From assembly GCA_900100895.1 (NCBI GenBank), contig FMTX01000012.1:114257-178256 (forward strand): a stretch of DNA of 64,000 bases, read 5' to 3'. This stretch comes from Lachnospiraceae bacterium YSD2013. Its GTDB lineage: Bacteria; Bacillota; Clostridia; Lachnospirales; Lachnospiraceae. The notes under the pieces were generated by a model, which did no database searches, was not told where the DNA came from, and saw nothing but the letters and a program-made list of their open reading frames with translations. The position numbers were made by a program, and so were the translations under genes. Of this stretch, positions 41,321-50,180 are shown piece by piece (within the stretch, counting starts at the first letter, position 1; each line of letters begins with the position of its first letter).

Positions 41321-42576
41321 CAGTCAAAGAAAGGTACGAAGAGTCCAAAAAACTCTTTGAAGAGCTGGGAGTCGATGTCGACCGCGCCATAGAGAGACTT
41401 TTAAAGGTGCCGATATCCGTACACTGCTGGCAGGGAGATGACGTTTCGGGATTCGACAGTAAGGGACCCTTAACAGGCGGCATACAGACTACCGGTAACT
41501 ATCCCGGTAAGGCAAGGACGCCGGAAGAACTTATGTCGGATATGGACAAGGCAATGTCCCTTTGCCCGGGCATGAAGAAAATCAATCTGCATGCAAGCTA
41601 TGCGATTTTTGAAAAAGGCGGGTATGCGGACAGAGACAAGCTTGAACCGAAGCATTTTAAGGCGTGGGTGGATTACGCGGTAAAGAGACATTTGGGAATT
41701 GATTTTAACCCAACTTTCTTTTCTCATCCCATGTGTAAGGACGGGCTTACACTCACAAGCCCCGATCCGGAGGTGCGAAAGTTCTGGATTAATCACGGAA
41801 AAGCCTGCATCAGGATTTCCGAATATTTTGCCCGCGAAACGGGTGTGCCTTGCGTCATGAATATCTGGATAGGCGACGGATTCAAGGATGTACCCGCAGA
41901 CAGAATGGGGCCGCGTATCAGATACAAAGAATCTATAGAGGAGATTCTTAAAGAGCCGTATGACAGGAAACTTGTGAAGGTGACGGTTGAGTCTAAGGTA
42001 TTTGGAATCGGTGTGGAGTCTTATACGGCGGGGAGCGGTGAGTTTGCCCTTTCTTTTGCGGCGTTTCACGAAGGATGCCTTCCTCTTATGGACAATGGGC
42101 ATTATCATCCGACGGAAGTGGTGTCAGACAAGATTCCGGCGTTGCTTGCGTTTTTTGACGAGATTGCACTTCACATCACAAGAGGTGTCAGGTGGGATTC
42201 GGACCATGTGGTGATACTTGATGACGAGACCAGGGAAATAGCCAAGGAAATAGTGCGTTGCGATGCGCTTGAGAGGGTGCATGTTGCGCTTGATTTCTTT
42301 GATGCAAGTATTAATCGAATTGCAGCATGGGCTGTCGGAATGAGAAGTATTGAAAAGGCGCTTCTTATGGCCTTGTTAACTCCCTGGGAGAGGCTTAAAA
42401 AGCTTCAGGATGAGAATCGTATGACAGAACTTATGATAAGCCAGGAGATGATTAAAATGCTTCCTTACGGCGATATCTGGGATGAATACTGTGAGATGGA
42501 CGGAGCGGTTAAGGATATCGATCTTTACGGGGCAATTTATCGATACGAGAAAGAAGTTTTAACGAAACGAGGATAA
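41317..42576 (+). CDS. rhaA: L-rhamnose isomerase
   Basis: 419 residues, the usual length. VHCWQGDDVSGF near 30, FNPTFFSHP near 130 and metal-site blocks (NIWIGDGFKD, GVESYTAGS, DNGHYHPTE, WDSDHVV) are present. It converts L-rhamnose to L-rhamnulose with a divalent metal. Start overlaps the rhaB stop as ATGA. Confidence 0.95.
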   Translation: MTVKERYEESKKLFEELGVDVDRAIERLLKVPISVHCWQGDDVSGFDSKGPLTGGIQTTGNYPGKARTPEELMSDMDKAMSLCPGMKKINLHASYAIFEKGGYADRDKLEPKHFKAWVDYAVKRHLGIDFNPTFFSHPMCKDGLTLTSPDPEVRKFWINHGKACIRISEYFARETGVPCVMNIWIGDGFKDVPADRMGPRIRYKESIEEILKEPYDRKLVKVTVESKVFGIGVESYTAGSGEFALSFAAFHEGCLPLMDNGHYHPTEVVSDKIPALLAFFDEIALHITRGVRWDSDHVVILDDETREIAKEIVRCDALERVHVALDFFDASINRIAAWAVGMRSIEKALLMALLTPWERLKKLQDENRMTELMISQEMIKMLPYGDIWDEYCEMDGAVKDIDLYGAIYRYEKEVLTKRG

Positions 42577-42581
42577 ATGCA

Positions 42582-43397
42582 ATGATAACTGATGCGGAGT
42601 TTGTAAAAGGGTTTTGCAATATGTGTGAAAACGGCAGCAAGATGGGCTGGCACGAGCGAAACGGTGGAAATCTGTCTTACCGCATAAAGGGTAACGAACT
42701 TGAACTGATTAAGGCAGAAATACACGAGTCGGATGCATGGAGAGAAATAGGTGTAAGCGTCCCGAGACTGGCCGGGGAATACTTTCTGGTTACGGGTTCG
42801 GGCAAGTATTTTGCCAACGTAGCCGCAAGTCCGGAAGAAAATATCGGAATAATAAAGATTGACGAAAAGGGTGAGAACTACAGCATTGTATGGGGGTTTT
42901 TAAACGGCGCCCGCCCCACAAGCGAGCTTCCCACGCATTTGATGAATCACGAAATAAAGAAAATGTATACCGACGGGCGTTATAGAGTAATATATCATGC
43001 ACATCCCGCCAATCTTATAGCGCTGACTTTCGTGCTCCCCCTTAAGGATGAAGTGTTCACAAGAGAACTTTGGGAAACTATGACGGAGTGTCCCGTTATT
43101 TTTCCTAAGGGAGTCGGAGTTGTGAAGTGGATGGTGCCGGGGGGAAGAGAAATTGCGCTTGCAACGGTTGAGAAGATGAAAGAATACGACGTTACCGTAT
43201 GGGCGCACCACGGACTCTTTGCGGCGGGAGAAGATTTTGATCTGACTTTCGGGCTTATGCATACGGTGGAAAAAGCATCCGAGGTGCTTGTAAAGATTCT
43301 TTCCATGACAGACGCGCGAAGACAAAGCATCACTACGCAAGATTTAATAAGTCTCGGCGATGCTTTCGGGGTCAGAATTCCCAAGAAATTTTTATAA
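42582..43397 (+). CDS. rhaD: Rhamnulose-1-phosphate aldolase
   Basis: 271 residues. Class II aldolase of the RhaD/FucA type: NGGNLSYR near 29, the acid/His zinc set in YHAHPANLIALT and AHHGLFAAG, and FLVTGSGKYF near 68. It cleaves rhamnulose 1-phosphate to DHAP and L-lactaldehyde. It starts five bases after rhaA and ends the operon. No rhamnose transporter follows. Confidence 0.93.
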   Translation: MITDAEFVKGFCNMCENGSKMGWHERNGGNLSYRIKGNELELIKAEIHESDAWREIGVSVPRLAGEYFLVTGSGKYFANVAASPEENIGIIKIDEKGENYSIVWGFLNGARPTSELPTHLMNHEIKKMYTDGRYRVIYHAHPANLIALTFVLPLKDEVFTRELWETMTECPVIFPKGVGVVKWMVPGGREIALATVEKMKEYDVTVWAHHGLFAAGEDFDLTFGLMHTVEKASEVLVKILSMTDARRQSITTQDLISLGDAFGVRIPKKFL

Positions 43398-43427
43398 TAA
43401 TTTAATGTGAAGAAGAAACTCCCGATA

Positions 43428-43436
43428 TGCTATAAT
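43428..43436 (+). promoter_or_regulatory. Extended -10 promoter
   Basis: TGCTATAAT, 64 bases before the ATG at 43501. Confidence 0.55.
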
Positions 43437-43500
43437 CTGATTGTATAAAAGCCAATTTAAGCCCAAGCGGGCGGATTATGGCATATCTTAAGGGGTTCCC

Positions 43501-45111
43501 ATGGACAGAAAAATATTAAAGAACAAACTGTATCTGTACTTAACCGAGTTCTTTGCGGGAATGGCGGTTATGGCTGCAGAGCTTGGTGCGAGCAGACTGC
43601 TGGCGCCTTATTTCAGTTCATCACAGATTGTGTGGACGATAATCATCGGTACCATTATGATTGCGATGGCGCTCGGTAACCTGTACGGAGGCAGAAAGGC
43701 CGACAAGGATCCCAATCCGGACAAGCTTTACGAGCGCATTATTATAGCGGCGGTGTGGCTTGCGCTGATACCGGTAGTCGGCAAGTATATAATTATAGGG
43801 CTTTCGGCACTTATAGTTGTGGCTGTTAATGCGAACTTCCTGGTAATTGCGGGCTTCGCGGCTTGTATGGTGATATTCGTGTTCCCGCTATTCTTACTCG
43901 GAACCGTTACGCCGTCACTTGTTAAATTCACCATGGACAGCCTTGATGACAGCGCAAGTATCGTGGGACGCCTTAATGCTTTTAACACCATAGGAAGCAT
44001 TATCGGTACGTTCGTGCCTACATTTATTACCATTCCTGCAGTCGGAACATCCATAACCTTCCTGATTTTCGCAGGCATTCTTTTGATTCTTTCTATCATT
44101 TATTTCGTGAGTATAAAGATAAATTTTACCAAGGTGGGGAAGGTACCTGTTAGTATTCTTATATTCGTCCTTTGCTGCTTTTTTGGCCATAATTCAAGCT
44201 TTGCTTTCTGGCAAAACGACTTAACTTATGAGGGCGAATCGGTATATAACTACCTGCAGGTGTACGAGGATGACAGAGAAGTTGTTCTTTCGACAAATGT
44301 GCTGTTCGGTGTGCAGTCGGTGTATGTTAAGGATAAGGGCTTAACGGGCATGTATTACGACTACGCCATGGCGGCACCGTTTATGACCGGGGTTCATGAG
44401 AAGGATACGCTTAAAATGCTTATCCTCGGTAATGGCTCGGGTACGTATGCTACGCAGTGTAAGAGATATTTTGACAATACGGATATTATCGGTGTTGAGA
44501 TAGACGACAAGATTACAGAGCTTTCCAAGCAGTACTTTAATCTTCCGGAGGATGTAGAGGTTATAACTTACGATGGTCGCGCATTTCTTAATGCCGACGC
44601 AGGCAAGTATGACGTAATCATGGTGGATGCCTATCAGGACATTACCATTCCTTTTCAGATGTCTTCCGTTGAGTTTTTTACACTGGTCAAAGAACACTTA
44701 ACGGACGGCGGAGTAATGGTAGTCAACATGAACATGCGCGGCTCGGGAGAGGGCAGTATCAATGAGTATCTGTGCGATACCATAGCAAGCGTCTTCGGTA
44801 AGGTTTACAAGGTAGATGTGTCATATTCGGGTAACACTGAGGTGTTTGCATCAGATAACGCAGCGCTGCTTGAGACGATGAACAGGAATGTAGAGCTTGA
44901 AGGTGATACCGGCCTTTATTCCATGATATCTATGGTGGGTCGCAACCTGGAAGAGTACAAGGGCGGCGACCTTATAATGACCGACGATAAAGCTCCCGTA
45001 GAGCTTCTGGGCATGAAGGTCATAGATGAGATGATACAGGACGAAGTGGCTTATTATAAGCGTATTTATAAAGAAAAGGGACTCAAAGGAATTGCGGAAA
45101 TTCTTGAGTAA
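43501..45111 (+). CDS. Membrane-fused spermidine-synthase-like protein
   Basis: 536 residues. An N-terminal membrane part with about seven or eight TM segments (residues 12-215) is joined to a cytoplasmic or exposed domain of the spermidine synthase/methyltransferase fold (about 230-500): LILGNGSGTYATQ (SAM or dcSAM loop), VEIDDKI, and the Asp block VMVDAYQD. Family members are often called fused MFS/spermidine synthase; whether they transfer aminopropyl groups is unclear. In this position the usual D of the catalytic D-A-Y set is present. It starts its own transcript and is followed by a P-loop kinase after 12 bases. Confidence 0.82.
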   Translation: MDRKILKNKLYLYLTEFFAGMAVMAAELGASRLLAPYFSSSQIVWTIIIGTIMIAMALGNLYGGRKADKDPNPDKLYERIIIAAVWLALIPVVGKYIIIGLSALIVVAVNANFLVIAGFAACMVIFVFPLFLLGTVTPSLVKFTMDSLDDSASIVGRLNAFNTIGSIIGTFVPTFITIPAVGTSITFLIFAGILLILSIIYFVSIKINFTKVGKVPVSILIFVLCCFFGHNSSFAFWQNDLTYEGESVYNYLQVYEDDREVVLSTNVLFGVQSVYVKDKGLTGMYYDYAMAAPFMTGVHEKDTLKMLILGNGSGTYATQCKRYFDNTDIIGVEIDDKITELSKQYFNLPEDVEVITYDGRAFLNADAGKYDVIMVDAYQDITIPFQMSSVEFFTLVKEHLTDGGVMVVNMNMRGSGEGSINEYLCDTIASVFGKVYKVDVSYSGNTEVFASDNAALLETMNRNVELEGDTGLYSMISMVGRNLEEYKGGDLIMTDDKAPVELLGMKVIDEMIQDEVAYYKRIYKEKGLKGIAEILE

Positions 45112-45123
45112 GAGGTGATATAA

Positions 45124-45666
45124 ATGATTTATTTGATTGGCGGAAGTTCACATGTGGGTAAGACTTTCTTTTCCCAGAAGCTGATGGAAGATATTAAGGT
45201 TCCGTATGTTTCGCTTGACCACATAAAGATGATGTTTATAAGAAGCGGTCTTACGACTCTTACTCCGGATGATGACTACGAGATGCGCTATTTCCTGTGG
45301 CCTTATGTGGCTGAATACATTAAGACCTGTATCGAGAATAAACAGAGTCTTATCCTGGAAGGATGCTATATTCCGGAAAACTTCAGGGATGCTTTTGATG
45401 AGTCGTACTTAAAGGATATCAAGGCTGTTTATATCGTGATGAGTGAAGATTATATCAGAAATCACGTGGACGATTTAATCGACAAGGCTTCGGTGATTGA
45501 GAAACGTATCAAAGACGAAGTTGATGTGGAAAGACTTATCATGTGCAGCAAAGAATTTAAGGAACTTGGCATGGCGAATAACATCCCCGTGCTTGAAATT
45601 GACAAAACTTTTGATGAAGAAGCGATTTTTAAAGAGTTAAAAGAAAAACTTGAAGTGTCAAAATAG
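45124..45666 (+). CDS. P-loop kinase-like protein (2-phosphoglycerate-kinase/adenylate-kinase type)
   Basis: 180 residues. The P-loop is GGSSHVGKTFF at residues 6-16, followed by SLDHIKM and a helical lid with a C-terminal IDKTFDEEAIF. The overall plan is a small nucleotide- or metabolite-kinase of the AAA_33 or 2-phosphoglycerate-kinase-like type. The substrate is not predictable. It follows the fused synthase-like gene closely. Confidence 0.7.
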   Translation: MIYLIGGSSHVGKTFFSQKLMEDIKVPYVSLDHIKMMFIRSGLTTLTPDDDYEMRYFLWPYVAEYIKTCIENKQSLILEGCYIPENFRDAFDESYLKDIKAVYIVMSEDYIRNHVDDLIDKASVIEKRIKDEVDVERLIMCSKEFKELGMANNIPVLEIDKTFDEEAIFKELKEKLEVSK

Positions 45667-45731
45667 TATATAATTATGCGCCTTAACATGTTTTTAATGC
45701 GGGCAAACTATGATATATTTAATGCAGAGAA

Positions 45732-45781
45732 TGGACATGTCCGTAGCGGGGTACATGCTAAATCTAATCGGACATGCATGA
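45732..45781. repeat. Repeated GGACATG words upstream of the serine hydrolase gene
   Basis: GGACATGTCC (45733-45742, a perfect palindrome), TACATG (45752-45757) and CGGACATGCATG (45769-45780) fall within 50 bases. They may be an operator; there is no proof. Confidence 0.35.
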
Positions 45782-45791
45782 AAGAGTTACA

Positions 45792-46922
45792 ATGAACGCA
45801 GATAAACTTACACAGTATCTTGATTCTTTACTTCCTACATACGGAATCCCTTCTGTAGACTGTATCGTTTACAAGAATCACAAGGAAATTTACAGACATA
45901 TGGCAGGTACTTCCGACGCTGATAGAACAGTGCCGATTAAAGCAGACCAGAAGTATCTTATGTTTTCGATGACCAAGGTTATGACCATGACTGCGGTTAT
46001 GCAGCTTGTGGAGCAGGGCAAGATAAGCTTAGAAGATGAAGTATCCAAGTTTCTTCCTGCTTACAAGAACCTTAAGGTTGAGACCGAAAGCGGCGTGAAG
46101 GATGCGACCAATGTTCTTAAGATTAAGCATCTTGTGTCCATGCAGTCCGGTCTTGATTATGATCTTGAGCGTCCCGGTATCAAGAGAGTTCTTGCCGAGA
46201 AAGGCATGAAGGCGACTACAAGAGAAATCGTTGATTCTTTTGCCGAGAGTCCTCTTAAATTCGAGCCCGGCACAAGATTCTTATACAGTTTAAGCCATGA
46301 TGTGGCTGCCGCAATCGTGGAAGTGGCATCGGGCCTTAAGTTCAGCGAATATATGACAAAGAACGTGTGGGAGCCCCTCGGCATTAAGAACACATTCTTT
46401 GCCCGTCCTATGAACGATGGTGTCGAAGGACTTGCTCAGCAGAATATGTTCTACGATATCAAAGATATTCGCGTTATGGAGCAGAGCTGCTGTTACCAGA
46501 TTTCCGAGGCTTATGAGAGTGGCGGAGCAGGCCTTATCAGTTGCACAGAAGACTATGCTCGTCTTGCGGACGCGCTGGCTTGCGGCGGTGTAGGTGCTAA
46601 CGGCAATCGTATTTTGAAGCCTGAGACGGTTGAGATTATCAAGCAGAATCTTCTTGGAGAGGCTTCGCTTAAAGATATAAGAGAGAGCATGGGACGTGTA
46701 GGTTACGGTTACGGCGTAGGTATGCAGATATTCATGGATCCTGCGGCTGTAGGCAGCAAGGCACCCGCCGGAATCTTCGGATGGGACGGAGCTGCGGGAA
46801 GCGCGGTTCAGATGGATACGGCGTCGGCGACTTCTTTTGTCTTTACTATGCATGTAAGAAATATGGGGCTTGTGTACTCAGATGTACACCCGAAGCTCAG
46901 AGATATTATTTTTTCAGAATAG
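45792..46922 (+). CDS. Serine hydrolase, class C beta-lactamase family
   Basis: 376 residues from ATG at 45792; an ATG at 45774 is also possible. The SxxK motif is SMTK at residues 59-62, the YxN-like element is YSL near 164, and the late motif region reads GIFGWDGAAGS (the HxG element is replaced by GWDG, common in esterase members). No signal peptide, so it is cytoplasmic and more likely an esterase or peptidase than an antibiotic resistance enzyme. Confidence 0.88.
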   Translation: MNADKLTQYLDSLLPTYGIPSVDCIVYKNHKEIYRHMAGTSDADRTVPIKADQKYLMFSMTKVMTMTAVMQLVEQGKISLEDEVSKFLPAYKNLKVETESGVKDATNVLKIKHLVSMQSGLDYDLERPGIKRVLAEKGMKATTREIVDSFAESPLKFEPGTRFLYSLSHDVAAAIVEVASGLKFSEYMTKNVWEPLGIKNTFFARPMNDGVEGLAQQNMFYDIKDIRVMEQSCCYQISEAYESGGAGLISCTEDYARLADALACGGVGANGNRILKPETVEIIKQNLLGEASLKDIRESMGRVGYGYGVGMQIFMDPAAVGSKAPAGIFGWDGAAGSAVQMDTASATSFVFTMHVRNMGLVYSDVHPKLRDIIFSE

Positions 46923-46934
46923 GGGAGATGGGTT

Positions 46935-47684
46935 ATGTACAAGTTTAACGTTGAAAAGGCGGTAAACGGTGCCGTCAAATGGATTCAGGACTGGTTTGAG
47001 GAAGCCGGAAAGGGCTGCAATGCGGTGCTCGGTATTTCGGGCGGTAAGGATTCATCCGTAACAGCTGCTCTTCTTGTAAAGGCGCTTGGCAAGGACCGTG
47101 TAATCGGTGTAATGATGCCTAAGGGCGAGCAGGCCGACATTAATATGTCCAAGCTTTTAATCAGCCATCTGGGCATTAAATCTTACGAGATTAACATCCT
47201 CGGAGCCGTAGAAGGTTTGGAGAAAGAACTCAAGGCGCAGGAATTTACCTATACCGACCAGGCGCGTATCAATCTGGCACCTCGTATCCGCATGTCTACC
47301 GTGTATGCGGTAAGTCAGTGTAACAACGGCCGTGTGGCCAATACCTGCAATCTTTCTGAAGACTGGGTGGGATATTCCACAAGATACGGCGATTCCGTAG
47401 GTGATTTTAGCCCCCTTTCTTCTTTTACCGTTCATGAGGTTAAGGAGATGGGAAGATATCTTGGACTTCCCGCAGAGCTTGTGGATAAGGCTCCTTCGGA
47501 CGGCCTCTGCGGTAAGACAGACGAAGACAATCTCGGATTTACTTATGAAGTATTAGACAGATATATAAGAGAGGGCGTGTGCGACGACCCCGCCACCAGG
47601 GAGCGAATCGACACCCTTCACAAACGCAATCTTTTCAAACTTTCATTTATGCCTGTGTATAAGCCTGACGACTGTTTTGAATAA
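46935..47684 (+). CDS. nadE: NH3-dependent NAD synthetase
   Basis: 249 residues. The ATP-binding PP-loop is GISGGKDSSV near 33-42; NTCNLSEDWVGYSTRYGD near 137-154 and LPAELVDKAPSDGL near 177-190 match NadE. It lacks a glutaminase domain, so it uses ammonia to convert nicotinate adenine dinucleotide to NAD. GGGGAG lies upstream. The DUF1538 gene follows after 13 bases. Confidence 0.93.
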   Translation: MYKFNVEKAVNGAVKWIQDWFEEAGKGCNAVLGISGGKDSSVTAALLVKALGKDRVIGVMMPKGEQADINMSKLLISHLGIKSYEINILGAVEGLEKELKAQEFTYTDQARINLAPRIRMSTVYAVSQCNNGRVANTCNLSEDWVGYSTRYGDSVGDFSPLSSFTVHEVKEMGRYLGLPAELVDKAPSDGLCGKTDEDNLGFTYEVLDRYIREGVCDDPATRERIDTLHKRNLFKLSFMPVYKPDDCFE

Positions 47685-47697
47685 AGGGGAACAGTGA

Positions 47698-49230
47698 ATG
47701 TTTAAAGCACTTCTCGGAAAGTTAAAAGAATCTCTGTTATCGGTAGTGCCCGTAGTGGTGATAGTGCTTGTGCTATGCCTGACACCGCTCGTGAATTTAT
47801 CGGGAAGGGAGCTTTTGACTTTTTTGATATGCTCGGTTCTGCTGATATTCGGCATCGCGTTGTTTAATCTTGGTGCCGATATAGCCATGTCGCCGATGGG
47901 AAGTTATATGGGAACGGGTCTTACAAAGTCCCGTAATCTTAAGCTTCTTTTGTCGGTGACGTTTCTGATGGGCCTTTTGATTACGGTGGCAGAACCGGAC
48001 CTTTCGGTGCTGGCGACTCAGGTTAAGGACGTATTCCATGAGACGCGCCTCATTATCACAGTGGGCGTGGGAGTGGGATTGTTCTTGCTTATGGCTGTGT
48101 TAAAGATTATTTTTAACAAGAGCCTTTCGATGTTACTTATGCTTTTTTATATGCTTCTTTTTGCGCTTGCGGCACTTATGCTTGAGGGCGGAAAGAGCGG
48201 CTTTATTCCTTTATGCTTTGACTCGGGCGGCGTTACGACGGGACCGATTACGGTGCCCTTTATTATGTCGCTCGGCCTTGGTATTGCGTCGACTATCGGC
48301 GGTCATGATGCGGAGGAGAATTCCTTCGGTCTTGTGGCACTGTGTTCAGTAGGCCCCATTGCTTCCGTTATGATTCTTGCCATCGGAGCCACGGGTCATA
48401 TTACTTATGTGCTTCCCGATTATTCTGTGGAGGCTGCTCTTCACGCGGGAGTCTTCGGACTTCTCATCGAGAAGGGGCTTGAAGTTGTAAGGGCTTTGGG
48501 TCTTATCATTCTTTTCTTTGTCATTATGCAGCATTTTGTGCTGAAGCTTCCCAAGGACAGAATTATGCACATTATCGTGGGAATCGTGTATACGTTCATC
48601 GGTCTTGTGGTGTTCTTAAGTGCCGTAACTGCGGGCTTTATGCCTATAGGATTTAAAATCGGCGAGGAGCTTGCGGCGGGAAATGAAAGCTTCTTAATAG
48701 GTTTTTCTTTTGTAATCGGTGCGGTTACGGTACTTGCGGAGCCTGCGGTGCATGTACTTAACAAGCAGGTCGAGGAAGTTACCGGCGGTACGGTTACCAA
48801 GCGCTCGATGATGGTTGCGCTTGCAATCGGTGTCGGAGTCTCTATAGGACTTTCGGTCATCAGAGCTATTTTCGGTTTTTCGATTCTTTATTATTTGATT
48901 CCCGGATACTTTATTTCACTGGCACTTTCTATATTTGTGCCAAGGCTTTACACGGCAATTGCTTTCGATTCGGGCGGTGTTGCCAGCGGACCGCTGACAT
49001 CCGGGTTCATACTCCCGCTTATTATAGGCGTTTGCGCTGCATTAAGGGGCGAGGAGAGCGTCATGTCATATGCTTTCGGAATTGTTGCAATGGTAGCAAT
49101 GACGCCTCTTATCACCATTCAGGCGCTGGGCTTTAAGGCGATAGCGGCAAGAGCAGTGCGCGAGAGAATTGTCATGAAGCGTATTCTTGATGCGGACGAT
49201 GAACAGATAATTTACTTTGACAACGTTTAA
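47698..49230 (+). CDS. Tandem DUF1538 membrane transporter (UmpAB-like fusion)
   Basis: 510 residues with about 12-14 TM segments in two homologous halves. Each half has the family motif FDSGGVxxGP: once near residues 174-183 (CFDSGGVTTGPIT) and once near 421-430 (AFDSGGVASGPLT), and each starts with a similar LGxxxAEP-type stretch (TVAEPDLSVLATQV near 99; LAEPAVHVLNKQV near 346). DUF1538 pairs (UmpA, UmpB) have been reported as a two-component Na+(K+)/H+ antiporter in halophilic bacteria; here both are in one chain. Two PII-like genes follow. Confidence 0.85.
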   Translation: MFKALLGKLKESLLSVVPVVVIVLVLCLTPLVNLSGRELLTFLICSVLLIFGIALFNLGADIAMSPMGSYMGTGLTKSRNLKLLLSVTFLMGLLITVAEPDLSVLATQVKDVFHETRLIITVGVGVGLFLLMAVLKIIFNKSLSMLLMLFYMLLFALAALMLEGGKSGFIPLCFDSGGVTTGPITVPFIMSLGLGIASTIGGHDAEENSFGLVALCSVGPIASVMILAIGATGHITYVLPDYSVEAALHAGVFGLLIEKGLEVVRALGLIILFFVIMQHFVLKLPKDRIMHIIVGIVYTFIGLVVFLSAVTAGFMPIGFKIGEELAAGNESFLIGFSFVIGAVTVLAEPAVHVLNKQVEEVTGGTVTKRSMMVALAIGVGVSIGLSVIRAIFGFSILYYLIPGYFISLALSIFVPRLYTAIAFDSGGVASGPLTSGFILPLIIGVCAALRGEESVMSYAFGIVAMVAMTPLITIQALGFKAIAARAVRERIVMKRILDADDEQIIYFDNV

Positions 49231-49241
49231 AGGGATTAAAG

Positions 49242-49736
49242 ATGGATACAGAGAAGACTAACAACAGGAAAGTGAAGGATAAGCCGCAGGCGAAGCCTAA
49301 AGTAAAGACCAAGCAGGAACCTAAGCCTAAGGTTAAGGCCGCTTCGGACAAGAAGCCGGCAGCAGCCCCGAAGGCCAAAGAAAAGAACGTCTCCACCAAC
49401 AGGCTCATGCTCCTTGTTACCATAGTGAATCGTAGAAAAGCGGAGTATTATGCAGACCTGATACAGGACATGGGCGCGAATCTTTCTTTTGTCGCTATGG
49501 GCGAGGGTACGGCCAATGCCAAGATGCTTGATATGCTGGGACTTACGGATTCGCTTAAGGCGGCGGTTTTCAGCGTGATTAAGGAGAGCTGTCAGAATAA
49601 GATTTTAAGGACTCTTGATGATAAGTTCGTTTCAATTAAGGACGGCAAGGGAATTGCTTTCACGGTACCGTTTTCAAGCGTTATAGGCGCTTCGGTATTT
49701 AACTTTTTAAGCGATAACAGGATGACTTTCAAATAG
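49242..49736 (+). CDS. PII-like signalling protein with charged N-terminal tail
   Basis: 164 residues. The first 50 residues are a Lys/Pro/Ala-rich tail (repeats of KPK, KVK) with no fold. The rest follows the ferredoxin-like PII pattern: LMLLVTIVNRRKAEYYADLI, then GEGTANAKMLDMLGL and FTVPFSSVIGAS. It starts 11 bases after the DUF1538 gene, which suggests that it gates or senses the transporter. The conserved uridylylated Tyr of GlnB is not evident. Confidence 0.75.
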   Translation: MDTEKTNNRKVKDKPQAKPKVKTKQEPKPKVKAASDKKPAAAPKAKEKNVSTNRLMLLVTIVNRRKAEYYADLIQDMGANLSFVAMGEGTANAKMLDMLGLTDSLKAAVFSVIKESCQNKILRTLDDKFVSIKDGKGIAFTVPFSSVIGASVFNFLSDNRMTFK

Positions 49737-49767
49737 CGCGAAGGGCGCATTTTACGGAGATTAATCT

Positions 49768-50103
49768 ATGAGCGATATTAAGTACGAAATGGTATGTTGT
49801 ATAGTGAATGCAGGCTTTTCGGATCTTGTAATGGATGCCGCAAGAAGCGAGGGCGCAGGCGGCGGAACGGTTCTTCATGCAAGAGGAACGGCCAATAAAG
49901 AAGCCGAGGCGATATTTCAGATTACCATCCAGCCGGACAAAGACATAGTGATGATGATCGTGCCCGCTAAGATTAAGGACAATGTATTGCATGCAATTTA
50001 CCAGCGCGCAGGTCTTGATACCAACGGGCAGGGTATTGCGTTTTCACTTCCGGTATCCAAAACAGCCGGAATTGGCAGAAAACCTAAGGAAAAGAAGGAT
50101 TAA
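49768..50103 (+). CDS. PII-like signalling protein
   Basis: 111 residues, the usual length of PII. EMVCCIVNAGFSDLVMDAAR opens the fold; AGGGTVLHARGTANKEAEAIF corresponds to the region before and in the T-loop; VMMIVPAKIKDNVLHAIYQ is the second beta-alpha half, ending GIAFSLPVSKTAG. It is the second PII-like gene after the tandem DUF1538 transporter, 31 bases after the first, so the transporter and both PII-like proteins are probably one system. Confidence 0.8.
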   Translation: MSDIKYEMVCCIVNAGFSDLVMDAARSEGAGGGTVLHARGTANKEAEAIFQITIQPDKDIVMMIVPAKIKDNVLHAIYQRAGLDTNGQGIAFSLPVSKTAGIGRKPKEKKD

Positions 50104-50180
50104 ATTCAGTCTTTTCGTTAATCGTATGATAATGAAAACTCCATATAATACCCATAGATTCTAATGTGACGAGGACATAT

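Noticed and set aside
45792..46922. Beta-lactamase resistance gene
   Set aside because: There is no signal peptide and the late KTG/HxG motif is replaced, so a cytoplasmic esterase or peptidase is more likely.
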